This document shows, piece after piece, positions 16,601 through 24,104 of a DNA stretch of 53,694 nucleotides. This DNA comes from a virus, in IMG/VR virus record IMGVR_UViG_3300026382_000022, positions 1 to 53,694 of that record. One strand, 5' to 3'. Under the pieces are notes generated by a model that did not search any database, had not been told where the DNA came from, and worked only from the letters and a program-made list of their open reading frames with translations. A program made the position numbers and the translations under genes. Within the stretch, counting starts at the first letter, position 1. Each line of letters opens with the position of its first letter.

Positions 16601-17882
16601 AAGCTGTAGTATCTTCACCATAAGCACCTACTAGAGCCACTAGTCCATCACTAGATAATGCTACACCATTACCAAAATAATCATCAGCTTCTACATCACT
16701 AGATTGGAACATATTTACTTCAGTCCAGTCATCATCTATACTATCTCTTTTATATGTATAAACTTTACCAGCATCAGTAGCTGTAGTATCTTTTTTACGT
16801 GCACCTACTAAAACCATTAAACCATCACCAGATAATGCTACTGATCTACCAAAATAATCACCTTCTTCTATATCACTAGATTGGAACATATTTACTTCAG
16901 TCCAGTCATCATCTATAGTATCTCTTTTATAAGTATAGACTTTTCCAGCATTAGTAGCTATGGTATCTTCAGTTTCAGCACCTACTAAAGCCACTAACCC
17001 ATCACCAGATAATGCTACTGATCTACCAAAATGATCACCTTCTTCTATATCACTAGATTGGAACATATTGACTTCAGTCCAGTCATCATCTATAGTAGCT
17101 CTTTTATAAGTATAGACTTTTCCAGCATTAGAAGCTGTAGTGTCTTCATCACGTGCACCTACTAGAGCCACTAATCCATTACTAGATAACGCTACCCCAG
17201 CACCAAATAAATCACTTTCTTCCACATCACTAGATTGAAAACTATTTACTTCAGTCCAGTCATCATCTATAGTAGCTCTCTTATAAGTATATACTTTACC
17301 AGCAGCAGTGGCTGTGGTGTTTTCAGAATCTGCACCCACTAGAGCTACTAACCCGTTACCAGATAATGCTACTGAACTACCAAAATGATCATCAGTTTCT
17401 ATATCACTAGATTGGAACATATTTACTTCAGTCCAGTCATCATCTATAGTAGATCTTTTATAAGTATATACTTTACCAGCATCAGAAGCTGTAGTGTCTT
17501 CAGCGTAAGCGCCTACTAGAGCAACTAATCCATCACCAGATAATGCTATTGCTGTACCAAAATGATCATTTTCTTGTATATCACTAGATTGGAACATATT
17601 GATTTCATCAGGTGTATCTAGTAATACTAATTTTTCATTAAATGCTTTACTAACAATATTAGACTCAACAGCACTACCATCAACACTTAATACTTTCTCA
17701 CCAGCTTTAGGCATTCTACCTAGAGTTTTAACTTCTATTTTATCATCTTTAGAACCAACTACTTCTATTACATTAGTAGCATACTTTAACTCTGTTTCTT
17801 TTGCAGCAACCCAATCTTTTTCACCACTATCTTGTTCTGTAATATTCTCTATATATACAGCATTATCTTTTATAGAAATCAT
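13698..17882 (-). CDS. Giant FG-GAP beta-propeller adhesin
   Basis: 1394 residues, ATG 17882 after AAGGA. It contains 18 copies of a ~59-residue FG-GAP-type repeat with core 'DxFGxSVALSxDGLVALVGA', then 'AGKVYTYKR' and a linker 'DDWTEVNMFQSSD'. They form three blocks of six (about residues 93-438, 452-799 and 968-1313). Each block opens with Glu-Ile-Asn and ends with a Lys-Leu variant instead of the linker, suggesting three closed six-blade propellers. An unrelated beta-rich insert (about 800-967) separates blocks 2 and 3. The N-terminal 92 and C-terminal 80 residues are non-repetitive and probably bind the virion. FG-GAP propellers mediate protein or glycan binding, so a receptor-binding protein is likely. 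The repeats vary most at one surface loop. Confidence 0.75.
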   Translation of the reverse strand: MISIKDNAVYIENITEQDSGEKDWVAAKETELKYATNVIEVVGSKDDKIEVKTLGRMPKAGEKVLSVDGSAVESNIVSKAFNEKLVLLDTPDEINMFQSSDIQENDHFGTAIALSGDGLVALVGAYAEDTTASDAGKVYTYKRSTIDDDWTEVNMFQSSDIETDDHFGSSVALSGNGLVALVGADSENTTATAAGKVYTYKRATIDDDWTEVNSFQSSDVEESDLFGAGVALSSNGLVALVGARDEDTTASNAGKVYTYKRATIDDDWTEVNMFQSSDIEEGDHFGRSVALSGDGLVALVGAETEDTIATNAGKVYTYKRDTIDDDWTEVNMFQSSDIEEGDYFGRSVALSGDGLMVLVGARKKDTTATDAGKVYTYKRDSIDDDWTEVNMFQSSDVEADDYFGNGVALSSDGLVALVGAYGEDTTASGAGKVYTFKLGNIVENTEPILIADEINSFQSSDVEEGDHFGISVALSNDGLVALVGAHYEDTTASNAGKVYTYKRATIDDNWTEVNSFQSSDVEEGDYFGGSVALSGDGLVAIVGARNEDTTASNAGKVYTYKRATIDDNWTEVNSFQSSDIEEGDYFGVSVALSSDGLVALVGTHAEDTTAPGAGKVYTYKRVTIDDDWTEVNMFQSSDVGENDNFGVSVALSDDGLVALVGAFLEDTTASNAGKVYTYKRATIDDDWTEVNSFQSSDIEASDYFGVSVALSGDGLVVLVGATREDTTATDAGKVYTYKRATIDDDWTEVNMFQSSDIEADDRFGRSVALSSDGLVALVGAFNEDTTVSNAGKVYTYKLLNGFKMELQTPVSTLPVSFYYGDEVEVSISLEDTPSKMLTLPEEHIELDPLTVSDGSYLVSVNPLKNSLLIVNSVEAMPGDITTIDDNGVTKYKMMLPNHNLTSNIIDAYYKGNVELEKVSSTTTEYVGKTEKDLPIMVDDKVILDGSEVTVNNVTSEIVYDLDLEHPKEINSFQSSDIEASDYFGISTALSGDGLVALVGAYQEDTTASDAGKVYTYKRDTIDDDWTEVNMFQSSDIEANDYFGRSVALSGDGLVALVGAYYEDTTVGNAGKVYTYKRDTIDDNWTEVNMFQSSDIEADDKFGTSVALSSDGLVALVGAHAEDTTADGAGKVYTYKRATIDDDWTEVNMFQSSDIEEGDNFGISVALSSDGLTALVGALYEDTTASNAGKVYTYKRDSIDDDWTEVNMFQSSDVEADDYFGISVALSGDGLVALVGAFNEDATATNAGKVYTYKRATIDDDWTEVNMFQSSDIEASDYFGSGVALSSDGLVALVGAYGEDTTASGAGKVYTFKLGKDLNQYTLSFDELTEAPDEAYILDKSVKLPVVSKTFDGTYFINKYDTLTKQGRAIQRKIRASKKDTTVVEPLTTQLDMLS
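13945..14981 (-). repeat. FG-GAP repeat block 3 (six ~177-bp units)
   Basis: Six tandem coding repeats of about 177 bp, the last closing with a Lys-Leu-Gly end. They are highly similar at DNA level, so recombination between units is likely. Confidence 0.85.
15486..16531 (-). repeat. FG-GAP repeat block 2 (six ~177-bp units)
   Basis: Six tandem coding repeats with the same unit length as the other blocks, closing with Lys-Leu-Leu. The units differ mainly in the Glu/Asp-Thr loop after Val-Gly-Ala. Confidence 0.85.
16568..17606 (-). repeat. FG-GAP repeat block 1 (six ~177-bp units)
   Basis: Six tandem coding repeats following a unique N-terminal region. The last unit (near 16590-16760) is almost identical to the last unit of block 3, suggesting duplication of a whole six-unit block. 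Confidence 0.85.
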
Positions 17883-17899
17883 TTATATCTTCCTTATTA

Positions 17900-18472
17900 T
17901 TAAAATTTAAAATTTGTACTAAAATATTTATTAGTATTAAAATCTGCATTACTTAAAGCAGTATCACCAATGATAGGTACATAAACTATATTTAAATTAT
18001 ATGTAACTAAATTACTTCTAACTTTACCAACAACACTACCATAAATAGTTATTGTATCTGTAGTGTCAACACCATCACTAATATCTGGTGCTCTATATTT
18101 AAAAGTACCATTAGTATTATTTATATTACTTATAGTGCCCTTATCTACAGTTATCTCATAAACTGTACCAGGTACATGATTAGTTATATTAACACTAATT
18201 TCTTCATTTTCATTTATACCAGTTGGTATATCTAAAACAGGACTAGGTGCAATAGGTAATAAATCTAAAATATTATCTACAGTAACCAACTCATTAGCAG
18301 GAACACCACCAACTTTTAAAGTATTGACAGCCTGTTGTACTAGTAATCCTACAGGAGTGCCGTCTATCAATGTAGCCATTCCATTAGAAGCTATTAAAAC
18401 TTCTCCAAAACTTAATTTTCTATTATTATAAACTAAATATCCATCTCTACTTAGTCTCCAAGTATCAGCCAT
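17900..18472 (-). CDS. Virion-type protein, paralogue of 18491-19099
   Basis: 190 residues, ATG 18472 after AAGGAA. It shares with the next upstream gene an N-terminal 'RDGYLVYNN' element, the central 'NTLKVGGVPANELVTV' (about 50-65) and a C-terminal tail ending in aromatic residues (Asn-Phe-Lys-Phe). The 'KVGGxxAxxxxT' motif is common in phage tail-fibre proteins just before the distal domain. Residues 75-165 look like an Ig/cadherin-like domain. It probably assembles with the large propeller protein downstream, perhaps as a fibre adaptor. Function inferred from context only. Confidence 0.65.
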   Translation of the reverse strand: MADTWRLSRDGYLVYNNRKLSFGEVLIASNGMATLIDGTPVGLLVQQAVNTLKVGGVPANELVTVDNILDLLPIAPSPVLDIPTGINENEEISVNITNHVPGTVYEITVDKGTISNINNTNGTFKYRAPDISDGVDTTDTITIYGSVVGKVRSNLVTYNLNIVYVPIIGDTALSNADFNTNKYFSTNFKF

Positions 18473-18490
18473 AATTATTCCTTATATTTT

Positions 18491-19099
18491 TTAATATTCA
18501 AATCCATCATTATAATCTTTATTAGCTTTATAATCAGGATTAACTAATGCTTGATCTGCTCTAACATTATCAGTATATATGTTTATATTTTTACTAAATG
18601 TATCAGATCTAATACAGCCTTTATCTATAGCTATAACATTTAAAGTAGTTATTACATCAGAATCTAATTCTGGTGTAACTAATTTTATTTCACCAGCAGC
18701 AGTAATACTAACATCACCCACTACACTAGTAGCTTGGTATAAAAATTCACTATTATAATTTTCTATAGTACCAACTAATGTATCACCACCATTTACACCA
18801 TCACCAATAGTAATTATTGGTGTTTCAGTAACTGGTATAGTGTCTCTATAATTTAATTTAGTTAAAACATTTTCTGCTAAAACTCCACCTACTTTAAGTG
18901 TATCATCAGCTAGTAATGCTCTTTGAGCTATCTCGGTTTCATCATTAAAGATATCTCCTAATAGATTAGCAATATCTATAATATTATTATATCCATCTAT
19001 TAGTTTACCGTCATTATATCTTATAAATTCACCTAACTTTACTTTGGTATCTTGAAAAACAAGATTACCATCTTTATCAACTCTCATCTTTACAGACAT
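18491..19099 (-). CDS. Virion-type protein, paralogue of 17900-18472
   Basis: 202 residues, ATG 19099 after AAGGAG. N-terminus 'RVDKDGNLVFQDTKVKLGEF', central 'DTLKVGGVLAENVLTKLNY' and C-terminus 'DYKANKDYNDGFEY' align with the corresponding parts of the downstream gene. One Ig-like domain (about 90-175) lies between. It is the first gene of the propeller operon; a strong terminator separates it from the helicase gene upstream. A fibre or adaptor role is likely. The two genes are diverged enough to suggest an old duplication. Confidence 0.65.
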   Translation of the reverse strand: MSVKMRVDKDGNLVFQDTKVKLGEFIRYNDGKLIDGYNNIIDIANLLGDIFNDETEIAQRALLADDTLKVGGVLAENVLTKLNYRDTIPVTETPIITIGDGVNGGDTLVGTIENYNSEFLYQATSVVGDVSITAAGEIKLVTPELDSDVITTLNVIAIDKGCIRSDTFSKNINIYTDNVRADQALVNPDYKANKDYNDGFEY

Positions 19100-19152
19100 A
19101 TAATCTCCTTGTGGATTACTCTATTACTACTTACATAACAGTATTTCAAGAA

Positions 19153-19192
19153 AAAGAAAAAAGACCACAGTTAGCATAAGCTAACTATGATC
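19153..19192 (-). terminator. Intrinsic terminator after helicase gene
   Basis: The stem AGTTAGC-ATAA-GCTAACT is extended on both sides with two mismatches (19163-19192). On the minus strand it is followed by CTTTTTTCTTTTTCTT, a classical U-tract. It lies directly after the stop codon of the helicase gene. Confidence 0.88.
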
Positions 19193-19194
19193 TG

Positions 19195-20730
19195 TTACTT
19201 ACTAAGCAGTTGTTTTTGATATTCTAAATGATTATAACTTTTAGCTATACTATTAAAAATATCTATACGCTCTCTATTCACATCTAAATGGTTAGGTATA
19301 TCTTTACAATAAAAATAATAGTATCTCATCTCTTTACCTTTGAGATTTCTAAGCCTACCAATATTTTGCTTATTAGCTTGTATAGATTTTAAAGATACTG
19401 TTTGTAACACAGTTATAAGATTAGGTAAATCATAAGCTGTACCAGAAGAGAAGTGTGTTGATACTGTTATATCTGCTTCCATAATATTTTCATATGGATC
19501 ATCTTCTACATATCTATTAACTACTAAATTAGGATATAAATTTCTTATTTTATTAGTTAATAAAGTAGCCATATTTACACTAGCGACAAATATTAAACAT
19601 TTATCTTTTTCAACTCTACGTTTGATATAACCTTCTTTTAAATAATGTAATACCATTTCTATATAACTATGTAATAGTCTAGATCTTCTTAACATAGAAC
19701 TTTCAAACAGGTTATGATTATACCCTTGTGGTCTCTTATATTGTATAATTTTAGTATTAGAAATACTATATCTAACAGCATATACATTTATATACTTATC
19801 AATCTCTACAAGATTTGATATTCTAGCATCACCAGGGAACATTAAATCATACATTCGTTTTAAAGACTTATCTTTAGTTACTAATGTAGCAGTTAACCCT
19901 ATGAATTGTTTACCATCTAAAAATAACATAGATCTAAATATACTATGAAATTGTTGATGTGTTTCATCATTAACTATAGTACCCACACCTAATATTCTTG
20001 TTAAATCCATAGGTGTAATAGGGTATTTATAATCGTTCCTATAATTTTGTTCATAATCTTTAATGAAATTATACATAGTATTAGTAGTTAAAATAATAAA
20101 TTTATAAGGTAAATCTTCTACGCCAACTTCTTCTACTTCATCCAGAATCTTTAAAACTTTACTACTACCTTGTAATACAGCTATTTCATCTAATGTAGTA
20201 TCAGTCACTTCAGTTATCTCTTCTACCCATTTATCTACATATCTAGGTAAAATTAAAATAAGTGTACGTCTATTCATTTCCACCATAGCATGTATAGATA
20301 AAATACCTTTACCTTTACCAGTAGCTAAATCTACTAACTTATATTTTTTATTATCATTTTTAACAAGTATGTCATTACCTTGTTGCTGATAATCTCTAAG
20401 TTTTATATCAGGAGAAAACTCAGCATCTAAAGGCATAATTGGATAATCTCTATCTAGAGTAATATTTATATCCTCTCTAGTTATACCTTTATATGCTAAA
20501 GTTAGCATAAAATCTTTTAACATATTAATATTGAAATGATAAGTATCATCATGATTAATATGTGCTAAATAGACTTTATCTATTCTCTTCTGCATTTTTT
20601 TAATTCTAGGATTATAATCCCATCTATGTGTTGTTAACTTAAAAGTAGCTATATCTATACACGATGTAGCTAAACTGCTGTATGTCTTAACTATAAAATA
20701 CATATTTCTAACTGTTATAGCTACATGCAT
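19195..20730 (-). CDS. SF2 DNA/RNA helicase (UvsW-like)
   Basis: 511 residues, ATG 20730 with AAAGGAG upstream. Superfamily 2 motifs occur in order: motif I 'LATGKGKG' (about 135-142), motif Ia 'TLILILPRYVDKW', motif II Asp-Glu-Thr-His (DExH type), motif III 'GLTAT', and motif VI 'QNIGRLRN' with the arginine finger. The first 105 residues are a separate N-terminal domain, as in UvsW-type helicases, which remodel branched DNA in replication and recombination. It starts 13 nt after the RNA polymerase beta' gene and is probably co-transcribed with it. A transcription-linked role is equally possible. Confidence 0.85.
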   Translation of the reverse strand: MHVAITVRNMYFIVKTYSSLATSCIDIATFKLTTHRWDYNPRIKKMQKRIDKVYLAHINHDDTYHFNINMLKDFMLTLAYKGITREDINITLDRDYPIMPLDAEFSPDIKLRDYQQQGNDILVKNDNKKYKLVDLATGKGKGILSIHAMVEMNRRTLILILPRYVDKWVEEITEVTDTTLDEIAVLQGSSKVLKILDEVEEVGVEDLPYKFIILTTNTMYNFIKDYEQNYRNDYKYPITPMDLTRILGVGTIVNDETHQQFHSIFRSMLFLDGKQFIGLTATLVTKDKSLKRMYDLMFPGDARISNLVEIDKYINVYAVRYSISNTKIIQYKRPQGYNHNLFESSMLRRSRLLHSYIEMVLHYLKEGYIKRRVEKDKCLIFVASVNMATLLTNKIRNLYPNLVVNRYVEDDPYENIMEADITVSTHFSSGTAYDLPNLITVLQTVSLKSIQANKQNIGRLRNLKGKEMRYYYFYCKDIPNHLDVNRERIDIFNSIAKSYNHLEYQKQLLSK

Positions 20731-20743
20731 ATTTGCTCCTTTG

Positions 20744-22780
20744 TTATTTTATAATTTCAGTACTTGTTAGACTACCATAGTAATCTAAAATAGTTTCGTT
20801 AGGCTTCACTAAAGTATCTAATAAGTGATCACTTCTCTTTTGATCAGAAAATGATCTAGGGTCAGCAATTTGTTTTGGTACTCTTTGGTAAGCATATCCT
20901 GAACCTAAACTTCTATTAGAGACAACATCCATAATACCAGCCATTTGTGGATTATCACAAAATCTACCTAATCTATAATCTCTTTCTTTTAAAGACACCA
21001 CTGTAAACGCATAGACTATAACTTCAATAACTGCTATATTAACTTCTAGTTTACTATTAACAGTATCGAATATTTTTTGTAATAAAGACTCTCTAGTCTC
21101 TATACTATATTCACCTTTTACAGTCTTTACAGATTTTAACATAGACTTAACTTGACTAGCTAAAACTATATAACTAAATTCTATTTGTGGTAGTTTTAAT
21201 ATAGGTAAATTAGACTTCCATTTATTTAGATTTATCACATATCTATCACGAGCATCTAAAGTATATCCTACTTGTACTATGTATTCTAGAAATTTATATG
21301 TGAACGAACCTTTTTTACTTCCATCTTTAACTACTATAGGATAATATTCAGTTTTACCATTTTTTTCTATAGATAAAATGAATGACTCTATTCTAGATAT
21401 TCTAGCTGGATCAAACTTTAGCATGTTTTTACCAGAAATTATATCTTTTAAACCAAATGCATTGGACTGTGATACTATTAAATTTATATTAACATCTTTA
21501 TTAATAATACCTTTTTTAAATGCATACCCATCGTTATCTTTAATGATGAAAAACTTATCAGCAGTGGCGTCTAAAGAGATGGTAGTAGAAGTAGCGGTAC
21601 CTGTTAAGTGTTTAGTAGATAAAATACTTTGTGTGAATTTTTGTGTTAATGTAGCTGCTGATATGTGACCTATGTTAGTATGTTCATGTATACTATAAAA
21701 TAATTCACCATAACAAGCTTTACATATTTTGTGTTTATTGTTATGTTTACAATGTAACACACTTCTAATTAAAATAGTTTTACCTATAAGATGTGTATCT
21801 GTAGATTTTATAAACCCACATTCCTCACTTTTAGGCATTTTATAATATTTACCAACTAAGTTATTTAAATCACTTTTACCAGAAACATTCTCCTCACCAG
21901 ATCTAACATACCATTCTAAATATTCTGTGTTACCACAATCACAGTCATCTACCTGTTCTACCTCCATACAAACTAATTGTAACTCTCTAGCAAAATATTC
22001 GCTATCCTGAATTGCTTTATCTGCTAGAAATAGTGCCTTAGCTGCTGATCTAGATTCAGCGCTAATATCATACATACTATTCATACCTAATGTAAATGAA
22101 GTAGCTAATGGTTTCTTAAAAATACTACCATCCATCTCAGAAACATAACCTCTAGATGCTAAAACTTGTTTAGCCTGGTTAGCATTAATCTGTCCAGAAA
22201 TATAACTTCTAGCTAATGGTGATGATTTTATTCTCTCATCACTATACATTATTTTATCTAAAATTTTATATGACTCTTCTATACTATCAGGAGTTTCTTC
22301 ATTAGATACTTTCTGCATAGCTTTTATTAATTCAGGATCTAATTGTATTTCCAAAAGATCTAAGATATTCATAGATGATGAAAAGTTCAAATTATAATAA
22401 ACAACTTCATTATAAATTAAATTTAATATCTGATACATTCTTTCATAAAGCTGATCTCTGAATGATAAATTATTACCAGGTATTAAAATATTTTGTATCA
22501 TATCTTTAAATATGACTTCAAATACTTTATTAATACTTTTAGATGTGAATATATTATTACTGTAATAATTAGAAATATTATATTCAGATTTAATGGGTAA
22601 CTCTGGTATTAATAAAATTAATTCCCACAAATATCTATTCATTATCATCTCTGATGATTTTACTTCACATACTTTATTATCCTCGAATAATATGTGATTA
22701 GTACTTCTATAACCACGTAACATCTCTAGTCTATCTATACCCATAAATTCTCTTACTGGTATCGCTTTTATTTTACCCAT
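20744..22780 (-). CDS. Phage multisubunit RNA polymerase, beta' C-terminal part
   Basis: 678 residues, ATG 22780 after AGGAGT. It matches the C-terminal half of bacterial beta'. Residues 240-270 ('ESRSAAKALFLADKAIQDS') correspond to the region before the trigger loop. Cys280/282, Cys344, Cys353 and Cys356 match the second beta' zinc site, the last ones in 'HKICKACYG'. Residues 370-391 ('GHISAATLTQKFTQS') match the bacterial 'VGIIAAQSIGEPGTQLT' helix. The catalytic Asp triad lies in the N-terminal part, which must be encoded elsewhere, as in phiKZ and AR9 relatives with split subunits. A conserved promoter element precedes the gene. It works with the beta part at 25465 or with another polymerase set. 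Confidence 0.85.
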   Translation of the reverse strand: MGKIKAIPVREFMGIDRLEMLRGYRSTNHILFEDNKVCEVKSSEMIMNRYLWELILLIPELPIKSEYNISNYYSNNIFTSKSINKVFEVIFKDMIQNILIPGNNLSFRDQLYERMYQILNLIYNEVVYYNLNFSSSMNILDLLEIQLDPELIKAMQKVSNEETPDSIEESYKILDKIMYSDERIKSSPLARSYISGQINANQAKQVLASRGYVSEMDGSIFKKPLATSFTLGMNSMYDISAESRSAAKALFLADKAIQDSEYFARELQLVCMEVEQVDDCDCGNTEYLEWYVRSGEENVSGKSDLNNLVGKYYKMPKSEECGFIKSTDTHLIGKTILIRSVLHCKHNNKHKICKACYGELFYSIHEHTNIGHISAATLTQKFTQSILSTKHLTGTATSTTISLDATADKFFIIKDNDGYAFKKGIINKDVNINLIVSQSNAFGLKDIISGKNMLKFDPARISRIESFILSIEKNGKTEYYPIVVKDGSKKGSFTYKFLEYIVQVGYTLDARDRYVINLNKWKSNLPILKLPQIEFSYIVLASQVKSMLKSVKTVKGEYSIETRESLLQKIFDTVNSKLEVNIAVIEVIVYAFTVVSLKERDYRLGRFCDNPQMAGIMDVVSNRSLGSGYAYQRVPKQIADPRSFSDQKRSDHLLDTLVKPNETILDYYGSLTSTEIIK

Positions 22781-22842
22781 TACATACTCCTGCTCATAGT
22801 CAAATTCATTTAATATACGTATGTATAATTTTAATACACGGC

Positions 22843-22872
22843 ATATCTCTATATTAGTGATATATGGTTATA
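22843..22872 (-). promoter_or_regulatory. Conserved promoter element (minus strand)
   Basis: Read on the minus strand: TATAACCATATATCACTAAT and then ATAGAGATAT. It is identical at 29 of 30 positions to the element at 34485-34514. It lies about 65 nt upstream of the beta' gene. The core TATATCAC differs by one base from TATATTAC, the early-promoter core reported for phiKZ-like phages. Confidence 0.6.
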
Positions 22873-22933
22873 AAATACTCCAAACTAAAATTTTAAATAG
22901 TTTATTGAATTTAACTTTTTTAAGGAGTCTACC

Positions 22934-23557
22934 ATGCACGATAATAAAATAATTATAGACTCTATCAAAAATACTATAAATGATATATCATACGATAAAA
23001 AACGGCTTAATAAAATAATTGAGTCCATAAATAAAGGTGATGTGACTATAGATATAAATGATAGATTAATAAATAATTTAAATAATTTAGAAATTGAAGA
23101 TAGTGTTATAGAAACAGCATTTGAATACTTAACACTAATATTAAGTAATTTAGAATCACAAAAAATAAATAATACTAAAAATGTTACTAACGAAATGATC
23201 GTTATATTAACACATGTGCTTAATGGTGTTAGAAATTTAGAATACTGTGCATTACAACTAACTAATGAAATAGAAGAACATAAAATTAAACTATTAGAGT
23301 ATAAAGAAAAAAATAGTGTAGCTATAAAAGAACCATCTGTTGATAGTACAAAAAAAGAAAATAATAAATCTGATATGCTTAAATCTTTTTTACCTAATAA
23401 TAAGGTTTCTAATATAGTAGTATGGCTTATGGGTTTTATATTGTTTTTAGTTATTTTATTTAAAATTGATAATATAGCTACTTCTAAAAGTTTAGAATCA
23501 ACTTCCGAATTATTACATAATATTAAAGGAAAAGAAAATGTTACAAAAAATAGATAA
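22934..23557 (+). CDS. Membrane protein of the two-component operon
   Basis: 207 residues, ATG 22934 with AAGGAG upstream. The first 130 residues are largely helical and probably form a coiled-coil bundle. A Lys/Ser-rich linker leads to one transmembrane helix (about 158-178) and a short C-terminal tail. There is no signal peptide, so the N-terminal part should face the cytoplasm. It is the first gene of a three-gene operon and overlaps the response-regulator gene by 20 nt. It could be the receiver's target, a scaffold for the kinase, or an effector controlled by the system. I do not recognise the family. Confidence 0.7.
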   Translation: MHDNKIIIDSIKNTINDISYDKKRLNKIIESINKGDVTIDINDRLINNLNNLEIEDSVIETAFEYLTLILSNLESQKINNTKNVTNEMIVILTHVLNGVRNLEYCALQLTNEIEEHKIKLLEYKEKNSVAIKEPSVDSTKKENNKSDMLKSFLPNNKVSNIVVWLMGFILFLVILFKIDNIATSKSLESTSELLHNIKGKENVTKNR

Positions 23558-24104
23558 TATCGTATATAAATATCTAGATAAAGAGTATTTAGATACTATA
23601 GAAGGTTTAGATATAGATTATGATCCATCTAAACCTACCATAGTTATAGCTGATGATTTTTCATCTATAATTTCATTATTTAAAAAACTAATGAAAAGAG
23701 CTAAACTAATAGATAAATTTAATATTATTTATCTAGAAGGTACATTAGCTCCAGTTATTTTATTAAAAACATTATTAAAATATCCTGAAATTAAAATAGA
23801 TATTATAATAACTGATATAACGTTTGGGCTAATGGGTATTGATAAAGATAAGCATAAAAAATTTATAGATGGTATCTTTATAACTAAAATACTAAAAGAA
23901 TATAATGATGATATGGTGTATCTATTTGTAACAGGTCACATCATTAATAAAAGCTCTACTCATGAATATTACGATGAATATAAAGAATTTTCTAACGATG
24001 AACTTTTAGACCATGTAGTTTATAAAGATACACCAATTTCTACTAATCTTTCTTTAATAGAAAACTTATTTAAAGGAACAGAGTTTGAAAAATATATTAA
24101 ATAA
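23538..24104 (+). CDS. Stand-alone response-regulator receiver protein
   Basis: 188 residues, ATG 23538 with AAAGGA upstream inside the preceding gene. Residues 33-165 follow the receiver (REC) fold. They have the acidic pair Asp39-Asp40 after strand 1 ('TIVIADD'), the phospho-acceptor Asp93 at the end of strand 3 ('IDIIITDI'), Thr132 after strand 4 ('YLFVTG') and Lys163 after strand 5 ('HVVYKD'). All five key residues of a phosphorylatable receiver are present. There is no DNA-binding or enzymatic output domain, so it would act like CheY or Spo0F by protein contact. The usual Lys-Pro is Lys-Asp. About 20 residues (99-114) form a longer loop after the active site. It overlaps the kinase gene by 20 nt. 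Confidence 0.8.
   Translation: MLQKIDNIVYKYLDKEYLDTIEGLDIDYDPSKPTIVIADDFSSIISLFKKLMKRAKLIDKFNIIYLEGTLAPVILLKTLLKYPEIKIDIIITDITFGLMGIDKDKHKKFIDGIFITKILKEYNDDMVYLFVTGHIINKSSTHEYYDEYKEFSNDELLDHVVYKDTPISTNLSLIENLFKGTEFEKYIK

Noticed and set aside
13945-17606. Regular ~177-bp repeats that could be mistaken for a CRISPR or satellite array
   Set aside because: They are in-frame coding repeats of an FG-GAP protein; no short identical repeats with unique spacers.
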